Origin: GCA-2862545 sp047609825
GTDB lineage: Bacteria; Myxococcota_A; UBA796; GCA-2862545
Length of the DNA stretch: 36,145 nt
NCBI GenBank assembly: GCA_047609825.1
Contig: JBLFXJ010000036.1
Span: 1 to 36,145, forward strand
Direction: 5' to 3'
The position numbers and the translations under genes were made by a program. This document shows positions 6,963 through 15,471 of this stretch, one piece after another (the stretch's first letter is position 1; every line of letters begins with the position of its first letter). Under the pieces are notes generated by a model, which was not told where the DNA came from, searched no databases, and saw only the letters and a program-made list of their open reading frames with translations.

Positions 6963-9650
6963 CTACAGGAACGCGACACCGATGTTGAACGCGAACGTCG
7001 GCAGGATCACCGGGAACGCGCCCTTGCTGTCCTTGTCGAAGTCGCGCAGGCGCAGCACGCCGTACTGCCCGATGCCGAGCTCCACGCCGGTGTAGATGAA
7101 GTTCACGTCGGTCCGCAGACCCATGCGCGCGCTCCACCCGTTGCGCACCCGCTCATCCTCCAGCGTCCCGCCAGCGGCCTTGAGGTGGGTCCACCCGAGC
7201 GCGCCGTACAGTCCACGTGCTTGGTGGTTCGGGTACACGCGCCCGCTCGCGCTGATCACCTGGAGTCCCGGGGCCTGCTTGGGGGCGTCGTCACCGTCGA
7301 GCAGTACCAGCACGCGGCCCAGGCCGGGCAGGTTGGTGTAGGTGCCCGAGAACGAGATCGCCGGACCTACGGGGATCGGCAGCACCGCCTCCAGCTCGCC
7401 GCTGACCACCGAGGGCAGGCCAGCCTGCAGGCCGAGCCGGATGAGCCGGCGCGACGCGTTCACCCGGAACCGCTCCAACAGCTCCTTCGCCTTGCGCCGG
7501 TCCCGCTCCACGCCCTTGCCGCTCATGTACATTACGCCGAGCACCCGGCACGAGTCGTAGCTGCCGTTGCCGCAGGCCGTCTCGAGGTGGCGGGCCGCGA
7601 TCTCCTCGTCGAAGCTCGTGCCGCGATCCAGGTGCACGTCCGCCAGCGCCGCACAGCCAGCCCCATGCTCCCCCTCACACGACTGCTCGAGGAGGAGGTA
7701 GGTGTCCTCGTCGGGCTCCCCCTTCTTCGGCAGGGTGTGCTCGGCGAGCCAGAAGCAGCCCTCCGGGTCTCCGCTCTCGCAGCCCCGGCGCAGGTACCGA
7801 TCGGTGGGCTGCTCCCCCGACCACATCGGGTCGTGGCTGCGCTCCACCAACTTGCCGAGCTCGGAGCATGAGTGGGCATTGCCCAGGTCGCACGCCCGCG
7901 TCCACGAGCCGAATGCGATCTCCAGGCTCGTCTTCACCCGCGCCAGCTTGGCCCCGTGGCCGGCGCAGCCCAGCGGCTCGTTCAAGGCGCAGGCCTGGCC
8001 CCACATCTCGAGCTGGGGTGGTGCGGCGAGCTTGCGCGCCGCTCCGATGCGCCGCTGCTCGGCGCCCGCGATGCACGCCTCGCCCAGGCCGTCCCGGCAC
8101 GCACCGGAGAACAGCGTCAGGGCCTGCCCATAGGCCTCGCTGCGCGGCTCATGGCGAACCAGCAGGTGGGCCTGACCGAGGCAGGCCCGCTGCTCGCCAT
8201 CGGAGCAGGAGCGGCCGAGATCAGACTCGGCCTGCTTCACGCGGATGTTGTCGATGCCCCACCGGTCGACGTAGTCGCCGAGGCGCATGCACGATTCAGT
8301 GGATCCCAGCGAGCAGCCGAGGAGGAAGGCGCCGAAGTCGTCGAGGGTGGCGCTGGGGATCGGGCCCTGCTGGAGCAGCTGGCCCAGCTCCACGCAGGAG
8401 GGGGCGATGGGGCGGTCGGGATCTTCGCACTCGCGCACCGTGCGGGCGGCGTAGGCCTCGTGTCGGCGGGATTCGGCGTCTTCGCAGGCCTCCGCGCGGC
8501 CCAGTACGCAACCTTGGTCCAGCGCGAGCAGGGCCTGGTCGGGGGCGCCGCGGGCATCGTGGGCCTCGGAGAGCAGCAGGCACGCCTCGCCCACGTCTTC
8601 CAGCCGGCGCAGGCGCTGGCCAAGGGTGCCCGAGCCTTCCAGCTGGCAGGCGAAGTCCAGCATCCCGAGCACCACCTCATCGGGGTTGTTCGGATCGAGG
8701 CTGTACCGGTCTTCGGCCACGGCCGTGCAGGCGCCGATCTGGGCATGGTCCACGCAGGCCGACACCTTGCTCTGCAGGTCCGGGGCGTCCAGGGCCACGG
8801 CCTCGAAGCAGGCGCGGTGCACGCCCTGGGTGCACGCGATCCCGAACTGAGCGCGGGCCTCCTCGGCGGCGCCCGGGCGATCGGCCAGCTGGGCGAGGAT
8901 CTGCTTGCCGGAGGCCAGACAGGTCTCGGGCACCCGGGGCGAGCAGGACGGCAGCTGCGGCGTGCCGCGGGGGTGGTCGATGGCGAGCACCTCGAGCCCG
9001 GCTGCGGTCTGCAGGAGCAGGTGATCGCCGACAGCGCCGTACCACTCCGACACCCGCGCGGCGCGGCCGAGGTCGCCCTGGGCGGCGTCGCGGGTGGACC
9101 AGTCCACGGCATCCGGTCTGAGGATCGCCCAGGTGGCGGTGGACAGTTCCCAGAACAGGCTGGTCAGGGCGATGGGGTCGCCGGGGTCGGTGGCCGGGCG
9201 GATCTCACCGGCGTCGGGGTCCACCACCCACACCTGCCCCGTGCCGTCGATGGCGGCCGGCCAGCCTGAGCCATCGGAGCGCCACAGCTGGGTGGCCCCT
9301 TGGAATCCGGAGGGCCACGGGAGCAGGTCCACTTGCTCGGCATGCACCAGGGCCGACCGACGGGCGACGATGATCGTCTCGTCCTGGCCGCGGCGGGCGC
9401 CGGGAATGGAGAAGCGAAGCCGCACATCACGGGACGGCCCCTGGGCCACGGCGCGCTTCACGGCGAGCGGGTTGGTGAACTCGAGGTCGTCCACCGCGGT
9501 CAGCCGCCACCCGGGTGCGAGCCCTCCCTCGACCAGCTCCGGCGCGAGGCCGTCGGCCAGCACCCAGCCTCCGTCCTTGTCCTCGAACGGGAGGGTGAGA
9601 CCTGGCAGGGAGGCTGCGGTGGCGACGGCGGCGAAGAGCAGGGTGAGCAT
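6963..9650 (-). CDS. Large exported protein: PDZ-like domain, Cys-paired Sel1-type repeats, C-terminal beta-barrel-like region
   Basis: 895 residues; ATG preceded by GAGGAG. N-terminal signal MLTLLFAAVATAAS. Residues about 15-85 look like a PDZ fold (GGWVLADGLAPELVEGGLAPGW, then AVDDLEF and alternating strands). A middle beta segment (about 85-240) is followed by about 450 residues of helical repeats of roughly 35 residues, each with paired cysteines in the pattern C...G...AC (for example ACTQGVHRACF, GCSLGSTESC, ACDLGNAHSC, GCESGDPEGC, ACGNGSYDSC), as in the disulfide-linked Sel1 repeats of the Hcp family. Paired cysteines argue for an oxidising, extracytoplasmic location. The last 160 residues alternate polar and hydrophobic strands and end in FNIGVAFL, typical of an outer-membrane strand. 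I infer a surface or periplasmic protein tethered to the outer membrane; its partner is unknown. Confidence 0.8.
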   Translation of the reverse strand: MLTLLFAAVATAASLPGLTLPFEDKDGGWVLADGLAPELVEGGLAPGWRLTAVDDLEFTNPLAVKRAVAQGPSRDVRLRFSIPGARRGQDETIIVARRSALVHAEQVDLLPWPSGFQGATQLWRSDGSGWPAAIDGTGQVWVVDPDAGEIRPATDPGDPIALTSLFWELSTATWAILRPDAVDWSTRDAAQGDLGRAARVSEWYGAVGDHLLLQTAAGLEVLAIDHPRGTPQLPSCSPRVPETCLASGKQILAQLADRPGAAEEARAQFGIACTQGVHRACFEAVALDAPDLQSKVSACVDHAQIGACTAVAEDRYSLDPNNPDEVVLGMLDFACQLEGSGTLGQRLRRLEDVGEACLLLSEAHDARGAPDQALLALDQGCVLGRAEACEDAESRRHEAYAARTVRECEDPDRPIAPSCVELGQLLQQGPIPSATLDDFGAFLLGCSLGSTESCMRLGDYVDRWGIDNIRVKQAESDLGRSCSDGEQRACLGQAHLLVRHEPRSEAYGQALTLFSGACRDGLGEACIAGAEQRRIGAARKLAAPPQLEMWGQACALNEPLGCAGHGAKLARVKTSLEIAFGSWTRACDLGNAHSCSELGKLVERSHDPMWSGEQPTDRYLRRGCESGDPEGCFWLAEHTLPKKGEPDEDTYLLLEQSCEGEHGAGCAALADVHLDRGTSFDEEIAARHLETACGNGSYDSCRVLGVMYMSGKGVERDRRKAKELLERFRVNASRRLIRLGLQAGLPSVVSGELEAVLPIPVGPAISFSGTYTNLPGLGRVLVLLDGDDAPKQAPGLQVISASGRVYPNHQARGLYGALGWTHLKAAGGTLEDERVRNGWSARMGLRTDVNFIYTGVELGIGQYGVLRLRDFDKDSKGAFPVILPTFAFNIGVAFL

Positions 9651-9771
9651 TGCGGACTCTCCTCGCTTGGCTCTTGGTAGGCCACGCGCGTCACGTCAAG
9701 GTCGGGACCTGCGAGATCGGTCGTTCAGGAGGATGTGCGCGGGGCCTCGGCCGGACCCTGCCATGCCCGAG

Positions 9772-10824
9772 TCAGTCCCCTGGCGTGGGCGGAGGCCAGC
9801 GCAGGGCGCTGGCGCCGTTATCCGCGGCCCGGGAGGGCAGCACCGCCGAGATGGCGATCGCGATCACCATCGCAACGCTGGTCGCGATCGACCCCTCGAT
9901 GCCGTAGGCGCCCCCGCTCAGCCACTCGGGCTCTGCGGTGACGAGGGTGCGGGCGAGCGGCGTCAGCACCAGCCCGGAGCTGTCTTCGGTGGTGCCGGAG
10001 ATCGGCAGCCCGAGGAGGAGGCCTTGCGCCCAATTCCACGACCAGTGGGCGCCGATCGCCACCCACAGGGTGCGGGTGCGCACCACCAGCACACCGAACC
10101 ACAGCCCGGCGAGCACCGTGTTCGCGGTGGAGAGCAGGGTGACGCCCGGGTTCATGCCGTGGACCAATCCAAACGCCGTGGCCGTGGCGACGATGACGGT
10201 GCCGAAGCCCCCGATGTTCGCCAGGCGCCGGGCGTGGGTGGTGGAGACGTGCACCAACACCAGGCTCAGCACCCCCGCGAGGCATCGTCCGGCCCACAGG
10301 AAGCCGTAGCCACGGAACAACAGCTCCTCGACCGCCGCGGCGGGAATGAGCAGGGCGCTGCCGAGTAGGAAGCCTGCGAAGCGTCGCGCATCGAGCAGCT
10401 CAGCGGTCACCTCGATGCCCGCCATCGCCACGATCGCCACCGCGACGGCCAGCGCCGCCAGTCCCATCGCGACCCCACCAAGCCCCTCGAGCGCGGCACG
10501 CCCAGCTGGGCCGCCCAGGGCGGAATAACGTATCTTTCCCCTCTGGAATCCGCCTACCCAGCGCGCGTCGATCACCCACCCCGACACAGCGTGCGCGGCG
10601 ATCAGCCCCACACACAGCCACGTCGTGCTGAGGGCGTACAGCGCCGTTGTGCCCACGGGCCCCGGTTCGCCGCCCGCGAGCATCGAGGCGGCTACCGCCA
10701 GCACCAGCGCGCCGACCACACCGACCACGAGGGCCGCTACCATCAGCGCTGCGTGCGCCACCAGCCGCCACCCGGCCCGCAGTCCGCCGTCCGATCCGGT
10801 GAGAGCCCAGCGAAGGGTGTCCAT
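9772..10824 (-). CDS. CPBP-family intramembrane metalloprotease (CAAX protease/Abi type)
   Basis: 350 residues with about eight membrane segments. The family motifs are clear: VEELLFRGY (EExxxR), FGLVHGM (FxxxH) and HWSWN (HxxxN), giving the two glutamates and two histidines of the intramembrane active site. The ATG at 10824 (MDTLRWALTG) is preferred over a frame-compatible start 147 bases upstream, because the extra N-terminus is Arg/Pro/Cys-rich, unlike the family, and would run into the divergent gene. Substrates of bacterial members are mostly unknown; roles include prenyl-protein-like processing, bacteriocin immunity and proteolysis in the membrane. The gene appears to stand alone, divergent from the anchored coiled-coil gene. 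Confidence 0.92.
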   Translation of the reverse strand: MDTLRWALTGSDGGLRAGWRLVAHAALMVAALVVGVVGALVLAVAASMLAGGEPGPVGTTALYALSTTWLCVGLIAAHAVSGWVIDARWVGGFQRGKIRYSALGGPAGRAALEGLGGVAMGLAALAVAVAIVAMAGIEVTAELLDARRFAGFLLGSALLIPAAAVEELLFRGYGFLWAGRCLAGVLSLVLVHVSTTHARRLANIGGFGTVIVATATAFGLVHGMNPGVTLLSTANTVLAGLWFGVLVVRTRTLWVAIGAHWSWNWAQGLLLGLPISGTTEDSSGLVLTPLARTLVTAEPEWLSGGAYGIEGSIATSVAMVIAIAISAVLPSRAADNGASALRWPPPTPGD

Positions 10825-10918
10825 CCGCACCCATACCCACGAGCCGCCCCAGCGGCGAGGAGGCTCGGGTGGCGGATGCCGAGCGGACGAGGCACAGTGC
10901 GCCGGCATGGGAGCGATC
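10825..10918. promoter_or_regulatory. Divergent promoter region, protease / coiled-coil operon
   Basis: 94 bases between divergent starts. On the minus strand a TATGGG (10835-10830) sits five bases before the protease ATG, which would give a leaderless or near-leaderless message if it is a -10 box. I find no good -35 box in either direction. Confidence 0.25.
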
Positions 10919-11527
10919 ATGGATCCCCGCGTCGGACATGCGCTGGCCCTCCTCCTGGGCATCACCCTCACCGTCGGGTTCTACGAGGGCAGACGCTTGG
11001 TGTTCAACACCATGCGGGCTGTTCAAGCGGCGAGCGCCGAGCTCCGGGGCGATGCCGTAGCCGCCCCGGCAGGCAAGCGCGGCGACAAGAAGAAGGGGAA
11101 GAAGAAGGCCGTGGAGGCGGTGGAGGACGGGCGTCCTCCGGAGGCAGCGCAGCGCAAGGCTGCGAAGAAGACCCGGAGTGGCGGCGGCGGCGCCAAGCAG
11201 CTGTCCAAGAAGGATCAGCTCCGGGAGCGGCTGCGTGAGCGGCTCGCCGAGATGACGCCGGAGGAGCAGGCCGAGGTGCGCGAGGTGGTGATGGATCGCC
11301 GGGATGCACGACGCTCGGACCGGGAGCTCCGTCGTGAGGAGATGCAGCTCCGCCGCCAGGAGCGCATGGCCGAGCTCGGGCTCACCCGCGAGGACCAGCT
11401 TCCGTTCGAAGAGCGGGGTGCGTTCGACGATGGCTACGACGCCGACGCGCCGGTGTATGAAGACGAGATGCTCGACGCGTTGGAAGATGAGATTCCGCTC
11501 GACGACACTGCGTTTCCGGTGGACTGA
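10919..11527 (+). CDS. Membrane-anchored, highly charged coiled-coil protein
   Basis: 202 residues from the ATG at 10919, which has GGGAG (10909-10913) five bases upstream; an ATG 12 bases earlier (10907) is possible but has no good ribosome site. One membrane segment near the N-terminus (about residues 5-25, HALALLLGITLTVGFYEG) is followed by a Lys/Ala-rich stretch (KKGKKKAVEAVED) and then a long Arg/Glu helix (about 95-165) with heptad-like spacing (LRERLRERLAEMTPEEQAEV). The C-terminus is very acidic. It ends two bases before the ferredoxin start, so the two genes are almost certainly translated from one message. No family recognised; it looks like a scaffold or anchor facing the cytoplasm. 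Confidence 0.75.
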   Translation: MDPRVGHALALLLGITLTVGFYEGRRLVFNTMRAVQAASAELRGDAVAAPAGKRGDKKKGKKKAVEAVEDGRPPEAAQRKAAKKTRSGGGGAKQLSKKDQLRERLRERLAEMTPEEQAEVREVVMDRRDARRSDRELRREEMQLRRQERMAELGLTREDQLPFEERGAFDDGYDADAPVYEDEMLDALEDEIPLDDTAFPVD

Positions 11528-11529
11528 GC

Positions 11530-11823
11530 GTGCACCGCATCGCGCTCTCCGACGGCCGTGAGTTCGTAGCGGACGAGGACCACACGCTGCTCGCCTGTGC
11601 CGACGCCGAGGGGATCCGCCTGCCGCGCGGATGCCTCGTGGGCTCGTGCTGCACGTGTGCTGCGCGCCTGGTGCGGGGGCGCGTGGCGCAGGTGACCGGC
11701 ACCGCCCTCACGCCCGTTCAGCGCGAGCTCGGCTACATCCTGACCTGCGTCGCCTATGCCCGGGGCGACGCCGAGCTGGAGGCGGGCCCCGGTCTGCTCC
11801 CGGTGCTGCCATGGACCGAGTGA
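11530..11823 (+). CDS. Plant-type [2Fe-2S] ferredoxin
   Basis: 97 residues, GTG start two bases after the preceding stop. The cluster ligands follow the plant-type pattern C-x4-C-x2-C-x29-C: GCLVGSCCTC (first, sixth and ninth residues counting from the first Cys) and ILTCVAY. The fold begins with a beta strand (HRIALSDGREFVADED) as in ferredoxins and redox-enzyme ferredoxin domains. It should act as a soluble one-electron carrier in the cytoplasm. No reductase or oxygenase partner is encoded in the window. Its tight coupling to the anchored coiled-coil gene suggests that protein may hold it at the membrane, which is inference. Confidence 0.92.
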   Translation: MHRIALSDGREFVADEDHTLLACADAEGIRLPRGCLVGSCCTCAARLVRGRVAQVTGTALTPVQRELGYILTCVAYARGDAELEAGPGLLPVLPWTE

Positions 11824-11884
11824 GCCGCGCCGGTTGAATAGCCGTGCAGCCGCCGGCGTCGATCGCCCATTGCGGGAGGCGGTC

Positions 11885-12115
11885 ATGTCGGAGCTGGTTG
11901 CAGTCGCCCTCGGGCTGGGGATGGTGCTGGTGCCGTTCATGCTGCTCACCGGTCTGCTGTCGCAGGCGCTGTGGGCGGTCGGTGTACGTGGTGATGGTCC
12001 GGTAGATGCGTTGGCGTCGGCCGGCGTCGTGGTGCTCGCGTCCATGCTCACCGTCGGGTTCATCCACCTGCCGCCGGTGTACTCGCTGGCCAACTCCCTG
12101 CTCGGGCACCTGTGA
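11885..12115 (+). CDS. Small two-helix membrane protein
   Basis: 76 residues, ATG with GGGAGG (11873-11878) upstream; a longer frame-compatible reading from 11756 overlaps the ferredoxin and is not favoured. Two hydrophobic segments (about 5-31 and 40-58) with a short loop RGDGPVDA between them. The second segment (VVLASMLTVGFIHLP) resembles the membrane segment of the gene at 10919 (ITLTVGFYEG), perhaps by chance. It ends three bases before the converging fusion gene. Function unknown; it may belong to the ferredoxin operon, 61 bases downstream of it. Confidence 0.7.
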   Translation: MSELVAVALGLGMVLVPFMLLTGLLSQALWAVGVRGDGPVDALASAGVVVLASMLTVGFIHLPPVYSLANSLLGHL

Positions 12116-12118
12116 GCC

Positions 12119-13273
12119 TCACCGGATCTGGTCGATGTTCGCTTCCCAGCGGTCGCCATCGAACGGCGTGACGGTGAACCTCGACAGGGGCACGTCGTCG
12201 AGGGCGCGCACGTTCACGTCCACGCTGTCGGGGTGGCTGCGGGGGACGTAGAATGGATGCATCCCGCAGGTGCGACAGAAGTGGTGCTTCGCGGTGTGCG
12301 TGCCGAAGGTGTACGTCGACAGGGCGTCTACGCCCGTGAGCAGGCGGAACGCGTCCCGCTCCACGATCAGGTGCACGATCCCCTTCTTGCGGCAGATCGA
12401 GCAGCTGCAGTCGATCGCCTCCCACCGGTCGATGCGCACCTGGAACCGCACCGCCCCGCAGTGGCATGAGCCGTCATGCCACGCGGCGGAGCGCTGCTTG
12501 TGAACGGCGTCGACCACCGCCCGCAGCGCTTGGAAGCCGTCCATCAGCCTCGGGCCCGGGCGTCCGAGGAACGCCTCGGGGATGCAGTGCACCTGCTGGT
12601 CCCGCAGGGCGGGGAGCGCTTGCCATGCGGCGCGCCGCGTCACCACATCGGGGCGGTATTTCTCGAACGGCACGCCGCACCAGCAGATCACCACGGCGTC
12701 CGGCGACCAGGCCACCACCTCCTCATCAGTCACCGGGCTGGACTTCACGTCCCGGTCGCCCATGGGGTTGCGGCCGCCGGCCAAGGTGATCAGGTCGGTG
12801 ACCCACGACTGGCGACCCGGCACGATCACCGGCTTCGGCCACCACTCCACCAGCACCGCGGGTCGACTCGACCGTAGATCGGGGTTCGGCTCGCCCGCGG
12901 CGAAGGTGGCCTGCATCTGGTCCACGAGGGCCTGGGCCCGCTCCGGCGCGCCGAGGGCGGCGGCGATGGCGTGGATGTCGTCGTACACGTCGGCCAGGGA
13001 GATGGGCTCCGGCGCGATGTGTGGGATGCCCCGGGCCTTCAGCTCGGTCACGATCCGCTCGTGCCCGGGCACCGTGAGGGAGGCGAGCACGCAGTCGGGG
13101 CGGAGTGCCTCCACGGCGTCGATGTCGATGGACAGATCCGGTCCGACCCGAGGCAGTCCAGCGAGGACCGAGGCCGGGTGATCCGAGTGGTCATCCACAC
13201 CCACGAGCGTGTGGCCGAGGCCGAGGGCGCACACGATCTCGGTGTTGCTGCAGGTGAGGCTGATGACACGCAT
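12119..13273 (-). CDS. Fusion of a BtuF/TroA-like substrate receptor and a GFA (CENP-V/Gfa-type) zinc domain
   Basis: 384 residues in one uninterrupted frame from the ATG at 13273. Residues 1-255 are a class III periplasmic-binding fold with a helical backbone, the family of BtuF (cobalamin) and siderophore/metal receptors: MRVISLTCSNTEIVCALG, VDDHSDHP, DIDAVEALRPD and PDAVVICWCG are typical landmarks. There is no signal peptide, as in several cytoplasmic BtuF-like proteins. Residues about 263-384 are a glutathione-dependent formaldehyde-activating-enzyme (GFA) fold with all seven zinc cysteines: C270/C272, C289/C291/C294 and C333/C336 (CHC, CSCSIC, CRTC). I know of no standard fusion of these two families. 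No transporter genes are next to it. The pair might bind and sense a cofactor or thiol adduct in the cytoplasm, which is speculation. Confidence 0.88.
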   Translation of the reverse strand: MRVISLTCSNTEIVCALGLGHTLVGVDDHSDHPASVLAGLPRVGPDLSIDIDAVEALRPDCVLASLTVPGHERIVTELKARGIPHIAPEPISLADVYDDIHAIAAALGAPERAQALVDQMQATFAAGEPNPDLRSSRPAVLVEWWPKPVIVPGRQSWVTDLITLAGGRNPMGDRDVKSSPVTDEEVVAWSPDAVVICWCGVPFEKYRPDVVTRRAAWQALPALRDQQVHCIPEAFLGRPGPRLMDGFQALRAVVDAVHKQRSAAWHDGSCHCGAVRFQVRIDRWEAIDCSCSICRKKGIVHLIVERDAFRLLTGVDALSTYTFGTHTAKHHFCRTCGMHPFYVPRSHPDSVDVNVRALDDVPLSRFTVTPFDGDRWEANIDQIR

Positions 13274-13328
13274 AGGCGACTGCTTACGCCGTGTGGACAC
13301 CCCGCGCGAACCCCTGCACCATCGGTAC
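13274..13328. promoter_or_regulatory. Very short divergent promoter region
   Basis: Fifty-five bases separate the fusion gene from the arylsulfotransferase-like gene. Neither start has a good ribosome site (the plus gene has CATCGGTAC just before its ATG), so one or both messages may be leaderless. I find no recognisable -35 box and no riboswitch-like structure, although a cobalamin riboswitch would be a natural thing to look for here. Confidence 0.25.
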
Positions 13329-15002
13329 ATGGTTCGCCCCGTCCTGCTCATGCTGTGCGCCGCCTGCAGCCCCGGACCCGGGGGCGTTGGCGGCGTGGGT
13401 GACACCGCGGAGCGCGGTGTGGAGTCCTCGAGCCCAGACCCTGGCACCGCCCCCACTACCGGGTTCGGAGGGGCTGACACCGGGACCGGCGGCACCGTCC
13501 CCACGACCACCCCACTCGGGCCCGCGTTCGTCGAGCGGCCTGAGCTCTTGCGCGGAGCCGACATGGGCCTCGCGAGGGTGCTCACGGTGGAGCTCACCGA
13601 GCGGGCGTCGGTGGAGGTCGTGCTCGATGACGGAACGGCGACGGTCACCCGCGCATTCACGGCGGTCGACCTTTCCCACCGGCTCCCGCTGTTGGGCCTG
13701 CGCCCCGACACCTCCTACGCGATCACGGTCCAGACCGATCCACCCGGTGCGTCCGCGGAGCTCGCCCTGCGCACAGACCCGCTGCCCGCCGATTTCCCGC
13801 AGTTCGACGTGCTCACCCACGACCCAGCCCGATCCGAGCCCGGCTACACGCTCCTTCCGGTGAAGTCGGGTGGTGATCCTGGATTCCTGGTCATCCTCGA
13901 CCCGAGCCTGGAGCCGGTCTGGTACCACCGGGCCACCGTGGGCTTCACCGACGTGCGCCCCGGGCCCGATGGCGCATTGTGGGGCGTCGAGGGCGGGTCG
14001 GTCGTGCGGGTGTCGCTGGGGGAGGGGCGCCAGGGCGTGTGGCACGAGCTCGCCGGCCATCCGGAGTCGATCCCCGTGGACACCCTGGCGTTCCATCACA
14101 GCGTCGTGCCCCAGGCCGATGGGTCGTTCTGGGCCCTCGGCTGGGAGCATCTCGAGGCCGAGAATCATCCCCAGAGCTACGATCCCGACGCTCCCTTCGG
14201 CCGTGCATCGGTGGCGGACGTGGAGGTGCTGCACGTGCTCCCCGACGGCGCCGTCGCCCAGCGCTTGCCCTTGCGGAACCTCCTCGATCCCACCCGACTC
14301 GGCTGGGATGCCCTCGATCACCAGCGCGACTACGGCGTGGACTGGTCCCACGGCAACGCCCTCGAGGTCGATCCCGTGGCGGGCAGCTTGCTCATCGGAA
14401 TGCGGCACCAGGACGCGGTGATCGAGGTGGATCAGGAGACGGGAGAGATATTATGGATCCTTGCGAATCACGCGGGCTGGCCCCTCTCGCTCCAGCGCCA
14501 CCTGCTCCGCCCCTCGCCAGACCTGCTGTGGCCCTTCCACCAGCACGGTCCGAAGCGTCTGGCCGACGGAGGGCTGCTGTTGTTCGACAACCGCAACGTC
14601 GTGAACACGCCCTACGACGGGGAGCGGGACCGGGGCCGCGCCTCCCGGGTGGTCTGCTACGACGTGGACGCCACGAGCGGCACGGTGTCGCAGCGGTGGG
14701 AGTATGGCGACACGGCCACGGGGCGCCTGTTCGCGGACTCCATGGGCGATGCCGATCTCCTGCCCACCACCGGCAACGTGCTCGCCACCTTCGGCAACCT
14801 GAAGGCGGACGGCGGGGGCGATGACGCCCAGCCGGACCGTGGCGACACCACCGCGCGCATCATCGAGTTCCACCCCGACGATCCGGATCCCGCCGCGCTC
14901 GACCTGCGGGTCTGGTCCGGCCGCGCTGCCCAACCGCGGGGGTGGCATGTGTACCGGGCGGAACGGATGCCGACGCTGTACCCCGACGGCGTGCTCCGCT
15001 GA
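13329..15002 (+). CDS. Arylsulfotransferase (ASST)-like exported protein
   Basis: 557 residues. The ATG at 13329 starts a hydrophobic signal MVRPVLLMLCAAC, with Cys13 a plausible but imperfect lipidation site; an earlier frame-compatible start would overlap the divergent gene. After a Gly/Thr/Pro linker (about 20-60) and an Ig-like beta segment (about 60-145), the rest is a beta-propeller-type domain with histidine-containing blades: FHHSVVPQADGSFWALG, DWSHGN, MRHQDAVIEVD and FHQHGPKRL. These resemble the arylsulfotransferase family, whose bacterial members move sulfate between phenolic compounds in the periplasm using a catalytic histidine. Subfamily and substrate cannot be told from sequence alone. 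Forty bases separate it from the cupin. Confidence 0.8.
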   Translation: MVRPVLLMLCAACSPGPGGVGGVGDTAERGVESSSPDPGTAPTTGFGGADTGTGGTVPTTTPLGPAFVERPELLRGADMGLARVLTVELTERASVEVVLDDGTATVTRAFTAVDLSHRLPLLGLRPDTSYAITVQTDPPGASAELALRTDPLPADFPQFDVLTHDPARSEPGYTLLPVKSGGDPGFLVILDPSLEPVWYHRATVGFTDVRPGPDGALWGVEGGSVVRVSLGEGRQGVWHELAGHPESIPVDTLAFHHSVVPQADGSFWALGWEHLEAENHPQSYDPDAPFGRASVADVEVLHVLPDGAVAQRLPLRNLLDPTRLGWDALDHQRDYGVDWSHGNALEVDPVAGSLLIGMRHQDAVIEVDQETGEILWILANHAGWPLSLQRHLLRPSPDLLWPFHQHGPKRLADGGLLLFDNRNVVNTPYDGERDRGRASRVVCYDVDATSGTVSQRWEYGDTATGRLFADSMGDADLLPTTGNVLATFGNLKADGGGDDAQPDRGDTTARIIEFHPDDPDPAALDLRVWSGRAAQPRGWHVYRAERMPTLYPDGVLR

Positions 15003-15042
15003 CCGGCCGTGGCTGCGCTACCATGGGCGCTCGGGAGGGCGG

Positions 15043-15471
15043 ATGCGAGGCTTCGTGCTGGGACTGTTGTGCGGCGTCGGACTGACCGCCATGGCCGCGG
15101 GGAGCAGCGGCAGCGTGGTGGGGCTCACCAGTGCGCCGGTACGCGTTGCGCCGAGCGGAACGGCGAAGGTGTACTTGCTCGCACGCGGGGAGAACGCGTT
15201 CATCGGGCGCCTCGAGCTCGACGCCGGGGCGGCCGTTCCCGAACATCGCGACCCCACCGAGGAGTTCATCCACGTGCTCCAGGGCACGGGCACCCTCACC
15301 ATGAACGGCGTGCCCCACGTGCTGGGGCCAGGCGCCACCGTGTACATGCCGGCCAACGCCGAGGTCTCCTATGCGAACGGGCCCGAGCGCATGATCGCGG
15401 TGCAGGTGTTCGCCGGGCCAGGTCCGGCCGACAAATACGATGCGTGGACCCTCACTCCGGCGGTCCCATGA
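15043..15471 (+). CDS. Exported small cupin protein
   Basis: 142 residues, ATG with GGGAGG (15033-15038) upstream. N-terminal hydrophobic segment MRGFVLGLLCGVGLTAMAAG serves as signal or anchor. The rest is a single cupin barrel: motif 1 around PEHRDPTEEFIHVLQGTG supplies a His and acidic residues, and motif 2 is GPGATVYMPANAEVSY. The second motif lacks the usual histidine, so metal binding may be partial or lost. Its stop overlaps the next start (ATGA at 15468-15471), so the two proteins are probably made in fixed ratio. Function unknown; similar small cupins act as isomerases, dioxygenases or ligand sensors. Confidence 0.85.
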   Translation: MRGFVLGLLCGVGLTAMAAGSSGSVVGLTSAPVRVAPSGTAKVYLLARGENAFIGRLELDAGAAVPEHRDPTEEFIHVLQGTGTLTMNGVPHVLGPGATVYMPANAEVSYANGPERMIAVQVFAGPGPADKYDAWTLTPAVP

